Source: Phycisphaerales bacterium
GTDB lineage: Bacteria; Planctomycetota; Phycisphaerae; Phycisphaerales; UBA1924
DNA: 64,000 bases
NCBI GenBank assembly: GCA_035627955.1
Contig: DASPKU010000007.1
Span: 62,001 to 126,000 of the forward strand
Direction: 5' to 3'
Shown here one piece after another: positions 44,242-52,365 of this stretch. The notes under the pieces were generated by a model, which saw only the letters and a list, made by a program, of their open reading frames with translations, was not told the origin of the DNA and searched no databases. Each line of letters starts with the position of its first letter. Position 1 is the stretch's first letter. Both the position numbers and the translations under genes were made by a program.

Positions 44242-44784
44242 ATGCTGCCGCTGCCCTATCCGACTTCCCGCCTGGTGCTGCGACGGTTCGAGCGTGCGGA
44301 CGCCGCGCCGATGCTGCCGCTGATCGGCGACTTTGAGGTGGCCAACGGCGTGCTGCGCATCCCGCACCCCTACACGACGGAGGATGCGGACGCGTTCCTG
44401 TCGATGCTGGAGCGTGAACCGGAGAAGCCGATCGCGGCGGTGACGCTGGATGGCGCCGTGATTGGCGCGGTGGGGCTTGAGCTCGACGGCGTGCACGGAC
44501 GCGGGGAACTGGGGTACTGGATCGGGCGGCCGTACTGGGGCAGGGGCTACGCAACGGAGGCGGCGCGGGCGATGATCGCGATCGGGTTCACGCGCCTCTC
44601 GCTCAACAAGATCACGGCCCACCATTACACGCGCAACCCAGCGTCGGGGCGGGTGCTGGAGAAGGTGGGGATGGTGCGCGAGGGGCTGCTCAAGCAGCAC
44701 TTCCAACGGTGGGGCAGGTACGAGGACAGCGTGGCGTATGGGCTGACGCGGGATGTGTGGGAGGTGCGATGCGCAGGTACTTGA
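44242..44784 (+). CDS. GNAT-family acetyltransferase of the RimJ/RimL type
   Basis: A 180-residue acetyltransferase with PYPTSRLVLRRFERADAAPML at the start, AAVTLDGAVIGAVGLELDG and GELGYWIGRPYWGRGYATEAARAMIAIGF (acetyl-CoA loop about 92-100), and NKITAHHYTRNPASGRVLEKVGMVREG near the end. This is the pattern of the RimJ/RimL protein N-terminal acetyltransferase type. A GTG one codon before the ATG at 44242 is also possible. The substrate is unknown. About 280 bases follow, up to the next gene, in which I see no feature. Confidence 0.92.
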   Translation: MLPLPYPTSRLVLRRFERADAAPMLPLIGDFEVANGVLRIPHPYTTEDADAFLSMLEREPEKPIAAVTLDGAVIGAVGLELDGVHGRGELGYWIGRPYWGRGYATEAARAMIAIGFTRLSLNKITAHHYTRNPASGRVLEKVGMVREGLLKQHFQRWGRYEDSVAYGLTRDVWEVRCAGT

Positions 44785-45064
44785 TGGCTGCACCCCGCGC
44801 TGAGAATGGATGAGCCGGTGTTGCAACCTGCATGTAAGACGCTGACTTTCTCGGACCTTACGATCCTTGCCAGAATCCCCAGAGGCCCTCGCTTCACAGT
44901 ATCCACTCCCCATCTACCGCGCGCAAGTTGTTGATCCTTGGGCAGCTGCAGCCCATGAGCAAAAAAACCGATGGAATCCCTGATTGGCCCTTGCATGCGG
45001 ATTGAGGAGCCCGTTAGTCTGTTTTTTCAGCGCCGCACGTGGCGGCGTACTTCGGGGGGAAATC

Positions 45065-46096
45065 ATGAAACTCGCAAAGGCGCTCGCCCTTCTCACGGCT
45101 GTCATTTCGCTTGTAACGAGCTCACGCAACGCAGTGGCGGATGATGTGTTCCGCCCGGACGGGGTGCGCATCGTGCAAGCCGACTGGACCTTCGTTCCGG
45201 TGGTGCAGATCACAGAGACAAACTCGGTCGACGTGGTCGGGGTGCTCGCGCTGCGTGACTCCTCTCAGGTGTACGGCGACAATCTCGTGGCGGTGTGGTA
45301 CGAGAACCCACACGCAGATGAGACATGGCCGGCGATCTCGTGGAAGTCGCAGTCGCAGTGGGACGCGATCACCTGGGTGAAGGACACCTACGGCATCACC
45401 GAAGAGTGCGATTTCATGTGGCCCACGAGCGAGGAGAATCCGAACGAGCCCGCGCTGGTAGAGCCTGAGGGCTACGAGGGCGGGCTGATCGAGGGTGATC
45501 CCTTCGCGGAGCTGCTGGGGCAGTACACGCACGCGGAGGTCGTCGCGATCCTGGTGGAAGCGGGCTACGCCGCGGCGAGCATCCCGGTGGACGTCGCGGG
45601 GCCCTGCGACAGCAAGTCGCTCCTGCCCGCGCTGGTTGACGTGACGGTGGCTCACGTCCTCTTCGATATCACAGAGGCCGAGGCTCAAAATGCGCTTGTC
45701 ACGATGGTCTCATCGAGCTGCGCTCAACTGACTATCGCGGCCTGGAATCCGTTCCCGCCTCCCGGCACAACCGCGCCGGGGATCTATGTTCCGCGCCCGG
45801 CCTTACCTGGTTATCCGGCCTCGGACCCGCGGTCGGTGCCGGGGCACCCATCTGTACCACGTTGCAGGACCACCGTGAGCCCCGCGGCGTGCATCTGCAC
45901 GTGGACCGAAGTGTGGTACAACTGCCCCGGGTGCCCGCCCGCGCCGGGAGGTGCGCCAGGCGCCATCCGCCGGCGGGTCACCCTGAACTGCCCGGCATCG
46001 GTGTGCACCGGGCCCGTCCCCAATGCCCCCGGCGCGGTGCCTGGCGCGGCGGGGTGCACGCCGGACGATCGACTGGTGGTGGTAAGAAAGCCATGA
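45065..46096 (+). CDS. Secreted Cys-rich hypothetical protein
   Basis: The protein has 343 residues and starts at the ATG at 45065, behind cttcggggggaaatc. A signal peptide covers about 1-26 (SLVTSSRNAVADD). The N-terminal two thirds are acidic and beta-rich. The last 100 residues are rich in Cys, Pro and Gly (CRTTVSPAACICTWTEVWYNC, PGCPPAPGGAPGA, CPASVCTGPVPNAPGAVPG), with about ten Cys that could form disulfides outside the cell. No family is recognised. The stop overlaps the ATG of the membrane protein at 46093 by four bases, so the two are translationally coupled. Confidence 0.65.
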   Translation: MKLAKALALLTAVISLVTSSRNAVADDVFRPDGVRIVQADWTFVPVVQITETNSVDVVGVLALRDSSQVYGDNLVAVWYENPHADETWPAISWKSQSQWDAITWVKDTYGITEECDFMWPTSEENPNEPALVEPEGYEGGLIEGDPFAELLGQYTHAEVVAILVEAGYAAASIPVDVAGPCDSKSLLPALVDVTVAHVLFDITEAEAQNALVTMVSSSCAQLTIAAWNPFPPPGTTAPGIYVPRPALPGYPASDPRSVPGHPSVPRCRTTVSPAACICTWTEVWYNCPGCPPAPGGAPGAIRRRVTLNCPASVCTGPVPNAPGAVPGAAGCTPDDRLVVVRKP

Positions 46097-47274
46097 TCCA
46101 AGAGAGCAAACACTCGAAGGTCTGGCTCGTACTCACGCTCCTCTGCGCGGGCAACCTCCTGGGTTGGGCGTTGCTGGTGAGCCATGTTCGGGGCAACTAC
46201 TACCGGGAGTTCCACAGCGGGACGCTGCCGGGCGACTGGCATGGAACCGTCTACTCGGCGTTTGCGCCGGCGATCGGTTATGGGGGCGCTGACCCTCACC
46301 TCTTGTGGAGCGCTGCGGATGCGTCGATGTTCTCGCTGGGAATGCCGGACACGGCCGCGCGTCCGTTCATATTGACGTCGCTGGGGCTGCTCGGGGTATT
46401 GGGCGTGCTGGTCGGCGCCTTCCTCCTCTACGGGGCGCGTCTCACATGGGGGCGCGGGCTTGCGCTTGGAGTAGTTGCCTCCCTGGCGGCCTGGGCGTCG
46501 CTGGACCGAACGTGGGAGGCGAGCACGCTGGTGACGCTGGGGCGACTGGTGCTTGGCATGGCCGCGGCGCCGGTAGTGGCCTGGTCATTGGGGCGGCTCT
46601 GGTCCGGGGCACGCGTGCTCCGCTCGCGGGATGTCGCGGCCTGGATGAAAGGGTATCTGCCGGCTGCTTGCGTCGGCGCATTGGTTGTCGCCCTCATACT
46701 GGCAGCCACGCTCGGGATTTTCGAGTGGGGGAAGTCGCTGCGTGCGCGAGCCTACCAGCTGAGTCATTGGGCGCAGGCGTGGGCCTCTGTGCGGACGGTA
46801 TCTGCAAGCACCTCGGAGCTCATGGGCGTGCTGCGGGTCAAGATCGGCCCGTGGTATCACTTCTCGTCGGGAGAAGGTGACGGCTGGTTACGCATCACCG
46901 ATGGCGGAGGCGAACCTTCGCAAGCGCGAACGTGGTGGCTGGTGGTGCGTCCAGCGGGCACGGTCGACGCGGCGGCGTCACGCGTGGTTCGGCCGGATTC
47001 GACGTACGCCGAGGGGCGGCTGGCGATCACCGAGACATCGTTCATCATCATGTCGGCGATCCCGAGCCCGGAGATCTTTGGACAGAACCAGACCGCCGTG
47101 CTGAGCCATGTGTGGAAGCCCACGCTCGCGGTTGTGGAAGACGACAAGGTTCCACCGGTTGTTTCGGACTGGTGCCAGCGGGTTGCCGCGGCGTCCCCAT
47201 CGACCCCTCGGGCGGCTTCTATCGGGCACGCTTCGCGCTTCGCTGTGGCGCACCTGGCGGCGTTCCGGCCTTGA
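46093..47274 (+). CDS. Membrane protein coupled to the Cys-rich secreted protein
   Basis: The protein has 393 residues. It has four hydrophobic segments: about 10-32, 95-118, 123-140 and 190-214, with another possible at 150-170. The C-terminal 175 residues are outside the membrane and include a beta-rich part (WYHFSSGEGDGWLRITDGGG, TWWLVVRPAGTVDAAASRVV). No family is recognised. Its ATG overlaps the stop of the preceding gene. The pair looks like a secreted protein and its membrane partner, which is inference from the coupling. Confidence 0.65.
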   Translation: MIQESKHSKVWLVLTLLCAGNLLGWALLVSHVRGNYYREFHSGTLPGDWHGTVYSAFAPAIGYGGADPHLLWSAADASMFSLGMPDTAARPFILTSLGLLGVLGVLVGAFLLYGARLTWGRGLALGVVASLAAWASLDRTWEASTLVTLGRLVLGMAAAPVVAWSLGRLWSGARVLRSRDVAAWMKGYLPAACVGALVVALILAATLGIFEWGKSLRARAYQLSHWAQAWASVRTVSASTSELMGVLRVKIGPWYHFSSGEGDGWLRITDGGGEPSQARTWWLVVRPAGTVDAAASRVVRPDSTYAEGRLAITETSFIIMSAIPSPEIFGQNQTAVLSHVWKPTLAVVEDDKVPPVVSDWCQRVAAASPSTPRAASIGHASRFAVAHLAAFRP

Positions 47275-47325
47275 GCGATCAAAGGAAGCCGGGTCTGCTC
47301 TGCTCGAGGTGGGTATGCTGAGCGC

Positions 47326-47784
47326 ATGCCGAAACCACCCTACGAGAGCCGTCAGCCCTACGACCGCACCCGCATCCACGCCGCGGCGATTTACTGCTCG
47401 GACGGGCGTATCGGCGAGCACTTCGACGACTTCCTGCAGAACGGCCTGAACCTGCCGCGGTATGACCGGGTGGCGCTGCCGGGCGGGCCGGCGTGCCTGG
47501 CGGCGCACCCGCAGGCGACGCTGGAGCAGCAGGGCGTGGTGGATGAGCTCAACTTTCTCGTGGAGGCGCACAAGCTGCAGCGGATCGTGCTCATCCAGCA
47601 CGAGGGGTGCGCGTTCTATGCCACGCGGCTGGAGCTGAAGGAGCCGCGGATGGAGCTGGTGCAGCGGGCCGACCTGGTGCGGGCCGCGGCATTCGTGCAC
47701 AAGGTGACGGGGCTGTCGAACATCACCGCGTACTTCGCGCGGCTGGTGGAAGACCGTGTGGTGTTCGAGGGCGTTGAGGTGTGA
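47326..47784 (+). CDS. Beta-carbonic-anhydrase-like protein
   Basis: This 152-residue protein has IYCSDGRIGEHF (Cys24, Asp26, Arg28) and LIQHEGCAFY (His92, Cys95), which fit the zinc ligands Cys-His-Cys and the Asp-Arg dyad of beta-class carbonic anhydrases. The protein is shorter than typical (about 190-220 residues), and the segment between is PGGPACLAAHPQATLEQQGVVDELNFL. It may be a true carbonic anhydrase, or one of the related small zinc proteins of unknown substrate. Start at the ATG at 47326. It converges on the small gene at 47785. Confidence 0.7.
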   Translation: MPKPPYESRQPYDRTRIHAAAIYCSDGRIGEHFDDFLQNGLNLPRYDRVALPGGPACLAAHPQATLEQQGVVDELNFLVEAHKLQRIVLIQHEGCAFYATRLELKEPRMELVQRADLVRAAAFVHKVTGLSNITAYFARLVEDRVVFEGVEV

Positions 47785-48024
47785 TCAGCCGGCCCGGCGC
47801 TTACGGGCGCGTTTGTCAGGCCCGCCGGACTCGAGCGCGGCAATGTGCAGGTACGGGATGTGTGCCCAGCGGTCCGAGTTGGGTTCGGCGATAAAGACCG
47901 CGCTTTTCATCAGCACCACGAGGTCAGGGTTGCTGACCGTGACCGCGCGTCCGCTGCTGCTGATCACGCGGAACGGTTCGAAGGGTTCCTGTTCGAGGCG
48001 CTCGCGGAGGTCGTCAACGATCAT
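47785..48024 (-). CDS. Small conserved-looking protein
   Basis: This 79-residue protein has a pattern of helix and three to four strands: MIVDDLRERLEQEPFEPFRVISSSGRAVTVSNPDLVVLMKSAVFIAEPNSDRW (the RERL...PFxPFRV start is common in planctomycetal small proteins), and ends in a basic tail DKRARKRRAG. Function unknown. It is immediately adjacent to the beta-carbonic-anhydrase-like gene on the other strand (1 base between stops). Start at the ATG at 48024. Confidence 0.6.
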   Translation of the reverse strand: MIVDDLRERLEQEPFEPFRVISSSGRAVTVSNPDLVVLMKSAVFIAEPNSDRWAHIPYLHIAALESGGPDKRARKRRAG

Positions 48025-48051
48025 GCAGGATTCTACCGCGCGTGGGCAGAC

Positions 48052-49161
48052 TCAGGCCTGCTCGAACTTTCTGGCCGTGTCTTCGAGCTTTTTGATGCGG
48101 TCGCGGCGTTGCTGGACCATGGCGCGCCACTTGGTGGTGTAGGTGGACGGCTTGCCGGCGACGGCGGTTTGGCCGGGGGCGGGGCGGCGCATGACCTCGG
48201 GGTAGGTTTCGAGGAGCTTCTCGAGCTCAGTGAGCGCGGCCGTGGCCTGCTTGAGCGCGGCGAGGGCGGTCGCCGCGGCCTTGTGGTATTCGGCGGCGGA
48301 GAGGTCCTTGGCGGCGGGCCAGGGGAGCTTCAGCGCGGCCTTGGCGGCGTCGTGCTGCTGGTCGATGGTGGTAAGGAGCGACTCGGCGCGCATGGAGCGG
48401 ATCGCGACGCCGGCGGTGATCGAGCGCTCGACGCGCGGTGCGTTCTTGAGGTCGCGCCGGTTCAGCACGAGCGGCCAGGTCTCGAGCGTGGCGCTGGCGT
48501 ACCGGAGGCGCACGGCGTCCCTGGCGGCGAGGGAGACGAGGTGGTGGCCGTCCTTCTCGATGACCACGGGGATGACCTCGCCGTCAGCGGGGCGCTCCCA
48601 TGCAGCCTTCACTTCATTGCTGTTGATCACGGCCCACACGGGGCGCGAGGGGCTGAGGAGGGCGGTGTCGAGGGACTCGGGGAGGGCGCGTTCCTTTGCC
48701 TGCGGCTGCATCCACGCCGCGAGTTCCTCGAGGACCGTGTCGTTGCTGGCGGCGTCGGGGGCGAGCGCGGCCTGGGAGATGCCCGCGGTGCGCCCGTGGA
48801 TGGTGAGCTGCGGGGCGAGGATGCAGTCGTCGGCGACGAGTCCAAGGGCGAGGGCGCCGGCGCCGACCTTCTGGTCAGAGTCCTGGAGGTAGGCAACAGT
48901 GGGCACGGGGCACTCGCGGAGGGCGCGGGCCATCGCGTGCACGACATCGAGGCGGGATTCGTCGCCGCTGAGGTGAAGAACGACCAGCGCGCAGCGGTCG
49001 CGCTCGGCCTCGACCAGCGCGACCTTGAGCTCCCTGGCGGCCTGCATGGTCTCCAGGTTCCCGGTGATGGTGAGGTGGACGACCGAGCCGGGGCGGGCGC
49101 GCGGCTGGGCGTGGGCGGTGGTGGCGAGGAGCAGGGCGAGAGCGAGGAGGAGGGTGCGCAT
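48052..49161 (-). CDS. Exported protein with NfeD/ClpP-like domain
   Basis: This 369-residue protein has a signal peptide (1-18, LLLATTAHAQ). Residues 25-150 match the ClpP/crotonase-like fold of NfeD-type proteases: VVHLTITGNLETMQAARELKVALVEAERDRCALVVLHL and VPTVAYLQDSDQKVGAGALALGLVADDCILAP. The usual catalytic Ser-Lys pair of NfeD1b is not obvious (KVGAGALAL). The C-terminal 100 residues are a coiled coil (AAKDLSAAEYHKAAATALAALKQATAALTELEKLLE). It may bind membrane proteases or their substrates. Start at the ATG at 49161, with ggaggt upstream. Confidence 0.65.
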   Translation of the reverse strand: MRTLLLALALLLATTAHAQPRARPGSVVHLTITGNLETMQAARELKVALVEAERDRCALVVLHLSGDESRLDVVHAMARALRECPVPTVAYLQDSDQKVGAGALALGLVADDCILAPQLTIHGRTAGISQAALAPDAASNDTVLEELAAWMQPQAKERALPESLDTALLSPSRPVWAVINSNEVKAAWERPADGEVIPVVIEKDGHHLVSLAARDAVRLRYASATLETWPLVLNRRDLKNAPRVERSITAGVAIRSMRAESLLTTIDQQHDAAKAALKLPWPAAKDLSAAEYHKAAATALAALKQATAALTELEKLLETYPEVMRRPAPGQTAVAGKPSTYTTKWRAMVQQRRDRIKKLEDTARKFEQA

Positions 49162-49304
49162 GGGGTGTGGACCTCCGTGCGCAGGTTATCACGAAGGCAC
49201 ACCCTCCAAGCGGGTCGTGCCGCCCCTCTCATTGCGGGGTTGAGCGAAAGTCGCTCCCAAATGCCGCCGATGACTGGAGGTACGACGGCTTTTGGAGGTG
49301 TGTT

Positions 49305-49535
49305 ATGGGTCCCTCGGAGAAGGCGTTCAACCAGGTGAAGTCGATCCTCGGGAAGCTGGATCGGTCGATCGATCAGCTGCGTGAGCAGCGGACGACGCCG
49401 CCGGCCCCGGCCGCGGCGGTTGTGACGCACGCGCGGGTGGAGCCGCCCAAGCCTGCGCCGGCTCCGGCACCCGCGCCCTATCGCTCGGCAAGCGGGTTCG
49501 GGCGGGCGACGCCGATTACGCCGACGAACAACTGA
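49305..49535 (+). CDS. Small protein with N-terminal helix and Pro/Ala-rich tail
   Basis: This 76-residue protein starts at the ATG at 49305 behind tggaggtgtg. A helix (MGPSEKAFNQVKSILGKLDRSIDQLREQR) is followed by a Pro/Ala-rich disordered part (PAPAAAVVTHARVEPPKPAPAPA) and FGRATPITPTNN. The family is not recognised. The gene is divergent from 48052-49161. Confidence 0.5.
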   Translation: MGPSEKAFNQVKSILGKLDRSIDQLREQRTTPPAPAAAVVTHARVEPPKPAPAPAPAPYRSASGFGRATPITPTNN

Positions 49536-49626
49536 GCGCGACAGGAAGCCCGCGCGTGAGCAAGGGCATCGCCGCGCTTTGCAGAGATACGAGCAGCTGC
49601 GGTCGCACGCACCTGTTCACCCAACG

Positions 49627-49677
49627 CACGCCCGCGAAGCGCGGGCGTGTCGCTCCCTGACGGTCGCGGTTCCTATA
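49627..49677 (-). repeat. TAGGAACCGCGACCGT repeat unit (supplies the dus stop codon)
   Basis: On the minus strand: tataggaaccgcgaccgtca, then gggagcgacac and the hairpin cgcccgcg-cttcgcgggcg. The TAG in tataggaacc is the stop codon of the dihydrouridine synthase gene (49673-49675). Confidence 0.8.
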
Positions 49678-50854
49678 CCGCCGCGGGCTCGGTGTAGAAC
49701 TCGTCCAGCACGTTCATCCAGTCCGCGGTGCTGCTGATGGCGATCATGCGCAGGCGGACCTGTTCGGCGCGCGGGTGGTGGGCGGCGAAGCGGATGCCGA
49801 ACTTGCGCATCATCTTGCTGGTGGCGTCCTCGCCGTGCTTGAAGCGGCGGGTCACTGCCAACGACAGCTCGAAGTGCTGGCGGAGGACCTCGCGCTGCTC
49901 GCTCACTGTGGGCGCGGCGGGGGCATTGCCGGCCATCATCTGGCGGGCCTGGCGGAAGATCCACGGGTTGCCGATGCAGCCGCGGGCGACGCTCACGCCG
50001 CTGACGCCGGTGTAGGCGATCATGCGGAAGATCTCGTGCACGTTCCAGATGTCGCCCGAGCCGAGGATGGGCGCCTGGTGGTGCTTCTTCACGATGTCGC
50101 GCAGCAGGTCCCAGCGCGAAGGGCCGACGTACTTCTGCTGCACGGTGCGCGCGTGCACGGTCGCCCAGGCGTAGCCCATGCTGAACGCGGCGCTGAGGAT
50201 GCGGTCGAAGTTCGCGGCCATCTCGGGCGTGTCGTCGAAGGCCCGCCGGATCTTTAGGGTGCAGGGGATGCCGGCGGGCACGGCCTCGCGCACGGCCTCG
50301 AGGATGGCGATGGCGCCGTTGGGCTCGGCGAGCCAGTGGCCGCCGCGGGCCTTCTTCTCGATCTTCTTGACGGGACAGGCGAGGTTGACGTCGATGACCT
50401 CGAAGGAACTCTCGACGCCGGGACTGAGCCGCTCGGGGCGAAGTCCCGGGTTGAAGTTGGGCGCAACTGCCAACCCGGGACTTCGGCCCAGAGCGGCCTC
50501 AGTCCCGGCGTCGTACGCGATCTTCCTGTACTCCCGATCGCTCCGCGCCTTCTGCTCCACCATCTTGAGGGCGGCCGCGGCCATCTCCCGGGGGTCGCTG
50601 CCCATGATCTGGCCGGCGAGGGGGTGGTCCTCTTCGCCGCCGGGGATGTTGTCGTGGAGTTCGCCCAGGTCGGCCTTGTCGAAGCCGCGGCCCCCGGCGA
50701 GGAGGGTGCGGTCGAGAAGAGCCTCGGTGACGCAGAAGGGGCAGCCGTGGCGGCGGGCGATGATGCGCATGGCCGCGTCGGAGTACCCGGCGAGGCCGGC
50801 CTGGAAGAAGGGGGCGTCAAACGCGGGGACGAGGGCGGTGATGCGGGGGTCCAT
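49673..50854 (-). CDS. dus: tRNA-dihydrouridine synthase with an in-frame palindromic insertion
   Basis: Dus reduces uridine to dihydrouridine in tRNA with FMN and NADPH. The family core is present: FFQAGLAGYSDAAMR near the N-terminus, IDVNLACPVKKIEKK (catalytic Cys in NLACP), the HARTVQQKYVG segment, and SGDIWNVHEI and VSVARGCIGNPWIF for FMN phosphate binding. Just before VIDVNLACP, 33 residues (DAGTEAALGRSPG... to ...LSPGV) are encoded by a 99-base palindromic element whose length keeps the frame. I place the start at the ATG at 50854, with a GGAGG upstream; an ATG 35 codons earlier at 50959 is 18 bases from the divergent lipoprotein gene. The TAG stop is repeat-derived. Confidence 0.93.
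   Translation of the reverse strand: MDPRITALVPAFDAPFFQAGLAGYSDAAMRIIARRHGCPFCVTEALLDRTLLAGGRGFDKADLGELHDNIPGGEEDHPLAGQIMGSDPREMAAAALKMVEQKARSDREYRKIAYDAGTEAALGRSPGLAVAPNFNPGLRPERLSPGVESSFEVIDVNLACPVKKIEKKARGGHWLAEPNGAIAILEAVREAVPAGIPCTLKIRRAFDDTPEMAANFDRILSAAFSMGYAWATVHARTVQQKYVGPSRWDLLRDIVKKHHQAPILGSGDIWNVHEIFRMIAYTGVSGVSVARGCIGNPWIFRQARQMMAGNAPAAPTVSEQREVLRQHFELSLAVTRRFKHGEDATSKMMRKFGIRFAAHHPRAEQVRLRMIAISSTADWMNVLDEFYTEPAAV
50414..50512. repeat. Full GACGCCGGGACTGAG palindrome inside dus
   Basis: A left arm of 39 bases (from gacgccgggactgagccg), a 19-base spacer, and a right arm of 41 bases ending agtcccggcgtc, 99 bases in total. Related copies are at 57058-57149 and, as a half, at 40876-40916. 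It is read through in frame as 33 residues. Confidence 0.9.
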
Positions 50855-50977
50855 GCCGCGACGCCCCACCTCCTCCGCGATGCGGCGGGAGTCGAGGTTC
50901 TCGCCGCCCGGGGCGATCGCGGGGCTGGGCGGCGTAGCGTTGTTGCTCTCGCAGGACATTCAAGGGACTATAGAGAC

Positions 50978-51448
50978 GTGACCCAACACTCCCCCACCGC
51001 TGTTATCCGCGTTCCAGGGCTTGCGACCCGTGTTCTTGCCGCGGCGCTCGCGGCGGCCACCTTGCTGGGTGCTTGCAGGTCGGGCCCTTCCAAGGTGGAC
51101 TACGCCCGCTCGTTCCCGCCGCTGGCGCAGCAGGGGAACGTGAACGTGCAGGTGGTGCGGAAGGTGACGAAGATCGAGCTGACCAACACCACGGCCCGGG
51201 ACTTCGGCCCATCAACGCTGTGGATCAACTCGCGCTTTGCCCGGCCGGTGGAGTCGTTCAAGGTGGGTGAGACGCTGACGCTGGATCTCCGTGAGTTCCG
51301 CGACGAGCACCATGACGCGTTCCGCGCGGGCGGGTTCTTCGCGGCCGAGCCGCCGGACAAGATCGCGCTGGTGCAGATCGAGACGCAGGGGGCGGAGGGG
51401 AAGCCGGAGCTGATCGGATTTGTCGTGGTGGGCGGGGGCGAAGAGTGA
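50978..51448 (+). CDS. Predicted lipoprotein
   Basis: This 156-residue protein starts with GTG at 50978. A signal sequence (about 10-31) ends in the lipobox LLGAC, with Cys about residue 32. The mature part is small and beta-rich (VNVQVVRKVTKIELTNTTARDF, LTLDLREFRDEHHDAF, DKIALVQIETQGAEGKPELIGFVVVGGGEE). No family recognised. The stop overlaps the GTG start of the PIG-L gene in GTGA, so the two are translationally coupled. It is divergent from dus. Confidence 0.7.
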   Translation: MTQHSPTAVIRVPGLATRVLAAALAAATLLGACRSGPSKVDYARSFPPLAQQGNVNVQVVRKVTKIELTNTTARDFGPSTLWINSRFARPVESFKVGETLTLDLREFRDEHHDAFRAGGFFAAEPPDKIALVQIETQGAEGKPELIGFVVVGGGEE

Positions 51449-52137
51449 ACATTCTCGTTGTGGGCCCGCACCCGGATGATCAGGAGCTCGGCATGGGCGG
51501 CACGGTTGCGCTGCTGGCCGACCAGGGGCACGACGTGCTGCTGCTGGACGTCACTGACGGGTGCCCGACGCCCCGGGGAGACCGGCCCACGCGCCTGAAG
51601 GAGGCGGCGGAGGCCGCGGCGGTGCTGAGGGTGAGGCGGCAGCTGCTGGACCTTCCGAATCGGCGGGTCGAGCACACGATCGAGAACCGGTACAAGGTGG
51701 CGGGTGTGATCCGGGCGCACCAGGCGCAGGTGGTGTTCCTGCCGCACCCGGAGGATGCGCACCCGGATCATCTTGCGGTGACGCGGATCGTGGAGGATGC
51801 GCGGTTCGACGCCAAGCTCACGAAGCTCGAGCTGCCCGGGGATCAGGGACGGCCGCCGATCTACCCGAAATGGCTGATCTATTACTACTGCTCGCACCTG
51901 CGGCGGGTGCCGGATCCGACGCTGGTGATGGACATCAGCGCGACCGAGGAGCGGAAGATGGCGAGCATCATGGCGTACCGCTCGCAGTTCGCGGATAACC
52001 CGCTGAATATGCAGGTGCCGGAGTGGATCGCCGCGGGCAACCGCTACTTCGGCTCGCGGATCGGCACGCGGGCGGGCGAGCCGTTCTACACGAAGGAGCC
52101 GCTGGGGCTCGGCAGCCTCGGCGGGCTGGTTTTCTAG
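51445..52137 (+). CDS. PIG-L (LmbE) family deacetylase, BshB-like
   Basis: A 230-residue zinc-dependent N-acetylglucosaminyl deacetylase of the LmbE family. The metal-binding motif PHPDDQELGMGG is at residues 8-19, and FLPHPEDAHPDHLAV (about 103-117) supplies the remaining His ligands. LmbE members make bacillithiol, mycothiol or GPI-like sugars; the likeness to the BshB1 pattern is by eye only. A bacillithiol pathway would need bshA and bshC, which are not in this window. It starts with GTG overlapping the upstream lipoprotein. Confidence 0.9.
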   Translation: MNILVVGPHPDDQELGMGGTVALLADQGHDVLLLDVTDGCPTPRGDRPTRLKEAAEAAAVLRVRRQLLDLPNRRVEHTIENRYKVAGVIRAHQAQVVFLPHPEDAHPDHLAVTRIVEDARFDAKLTKLELPGDQGRPPIYPKWLIYYYCSHLRRVPDPTLVMDISATEERKMASIMAYRSQFADNPLNMQVPEWIAAGNRYFGSRIGTRAGEPFYTKEPLGLGSLGGLVF

Positions 52138-52152
52138 GCCAAAAAAGAAAAA

Positions 52153-52186
52153 ACCCGGCATTCAGAAACAGAGCCGAACGCCGGGT
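52153..52186. terminator. Bidirectional terminator after the PIG-L gene
   Basis: ACCCGGC and GCCGGGT pair with a 20-base loop. A run of A (aaaaaagaaaaaa) lies immediately before it, giving a U-tract for transcripts from the minus strand, and T-rich sequence is lacking on the other side. It serves best as the terminator of the gene at 52366. Between 52187 and 52365 no gene is seen. Confidence 0.65.
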
Positions 52187-52365
52187 CTCGTGGGGGTCTG
52201 GGTTGTTCAGGGTCGGGTCGAAGAAGCGGAACGAATCGGACGCAAGAACATTCGGCGCACACGCCGCGGCGGTTGCTGATCAGAAGAAAAAATTTGTGGG
52301 TGCCCCGGGGGGTGCACGCCTGTCTGCACGCCCCAACGGGGGGTCTGCGGCGATAACGCGGCTGG

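Noticed and set aside
45214-45688. A minus-strand frame opposite the Cys-rich secreted protein
   Set aside because: Its product has no signal or family, and it lies entirely inside the better-supported plus-strand gene.
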